DNA of 64,000 nt, taken from assembly GCA_946405575.1 (NCBI GenBank), contig CAMJHP010000001.1, positions 62,001 to 126,000 of the forward strand, in the 5' to 3' direction. Origin of the DNA: an uncultured Bacteroidales bacterium (GTDB lineage: Bacteria > Bacteroidota > Bacteroidia > Bacteroidales > F082). Below are positions 63,075-64,000 of the stretch, piece by piece. Every line of letters begins with the position of its first letter. The stretch's first letter is position 1. The notes beneath the pieces were generated by a model. It searched no databases, had not been told where the DNA came from, and saw only the letters and a list, made by a program, of their open reading frames with translations. The position numbers and the translations under genes are program-made.

Positions 63075-64000
63075 ATGTCTGAAAATCAGCAAAAGAACGA
63101 TATTAATAGCATTGATGGGCAGTTGTTGAACCGTGGATGCACTCTTGGAACAACCTACAATACGGGACAAAAAGTGCTTTCATGCGGTCGTTGCAAATTG
63201 AGTCAATTCGATTGGCTTAAAGACTATGAGAACCAAGAGATTAAAGGGAATGTATGCTTAGCTGAGGTGCGTTTCAAAAACGACCGTAAGGACTATTTCA
63301 CTTACCCAGAAGACCTTGAGTTAGAAGTAGGCGAATTTGTGGCTGTCGAAACTGCCATCGGACATGATATAGGAATCGTCACCCTATTGGGTGAAATCGT
63401 GAAACACCAGTTAAAGCGCAAGAAATTCCGTACCCCATTGGCAGAGATGAAGAAAATCTACAGACGCGCAAAAGTAGCCGATGTGGAAAAGTTTTTGTCT
63501 GCCATCAAGCTAGAAGACAGTACTCTAGCTCGCACACGCACCATCATCGACAACCTCGGTTTGGAAATGAAACTCAACGATGTGGAGTATCAAGGCGACA
63601 AGACTAAGGCCATCTTCTACTACACTGCTGACGGCCGAGTCGACTTCCGCGAACTCATCAAGAAACTAGCTGAGGAGTTCCATATCAGAATTGAAATGCG
63701 GCAAATCGGTGTGAGGCAGGAGTCAGCAAAATTGGGTGGCATAGGCTCTTGTGGACGCGAACTGTGTTGCGCCTCCTGGATTACCGACTTCCAATCAGTG
63801 ACCACAGGGGTGGCCCGCGTGCAACAACTTTCGCCCAACCCTCAAAAGTTGGCCGGCCAATGCGGCAAGCTGAAATGTTGCCTCAATTTCGAGTATGAAG
63901 CATACGTTGAGGCTCTCAAAGCCTTCTCCGACCCCAATATCGTGCTGCATTTTGAGAGTGGTGATGCCGTACACCAAAAAAACGACGTTTTTAAAGGCAT
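63075..64000 (+). CDS. RicT/PSP1-domain protein, 3'-truncated by the window edge
   Basis: frame open from ATG 63075 to window end: MSENQQKNDINSIDGQLLNRGC..., GGIGSCGRELCCASWITDFQSVTTGVARVQQLSPNPQKLAGQCGKLKCCLNFE; absent from the ORF track because no stop is reached. Confidence 0.92.
   Translation, partial: MSENQQKNDINSIDGQLLNRGCTLGTTYNTGQKVLSCGRCKLSQFDWLKDYENQEIKGNVCLAEVRFKNDRKDYFTYPEDLELEVGEFVAVETAIGHDIGIVTLLGEIVKHQLKRKKFRTPLAEMKKIYRRAKVADVEKFLSAIKLEDSTLARTRTIIDNLGLEMKLNDVEYQGDKTKAIFYYTADGRVDFRELIKKLAEEFHIRIEMRQIGVRQESAKLGGIGSCGRELCCASWITDFQSVTTGVARVQQLSPNPQKLAGQCGKLKCCLNFEYEAYVEALKAFSDPNIVLHFESGDAVHQKNDVFKG

Overview
This is a 64 kb chromosomal window that looks like Bacteroidetes (Bacteroidales-like). 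The evidence is recurrent TAnnTTTG promoter boxes, type IX secretion C-terminal tails, a TonB-receptor/DUF4249 pair and S46 dipeptidyl peptidases. Housekeeping genes: polA, metG, map, dnaG, mnmA, an RluA-type synthase, an rlmL-like methyltransferase, pth, rplY, prs, tRNA-Leu(CAA), glmS, lemA and a 3'-truncated ricT/PSP1 homologue that is missing from the ORF track. Accessory content: a four-gene SGNH/SGNH/MBOAT operon led by a lytic-transglycosylase-like protein that seems to lack its catalytic Glu; a surface-glycan-like neighbourhood (CotH kinase, GH16-like protein with EIDIE, LtaS-like transferase, AlgX/DHHW-like protein), two members of which share a ~40-aa module; a GxxExxY gene between two homologous ~95-bp hairpin repeats; a Y1 (REP-associated-type) transposase with a QUH instead of HUH motif, bounded by 13-bp inverted repeats; and several dispersed palindromic repeat families, one of which is translated in frame inside a GH92 gene. 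No CRISPR array, rRNA or prophage was seen. All family calls come from reading motifs by eye; no database search was run.
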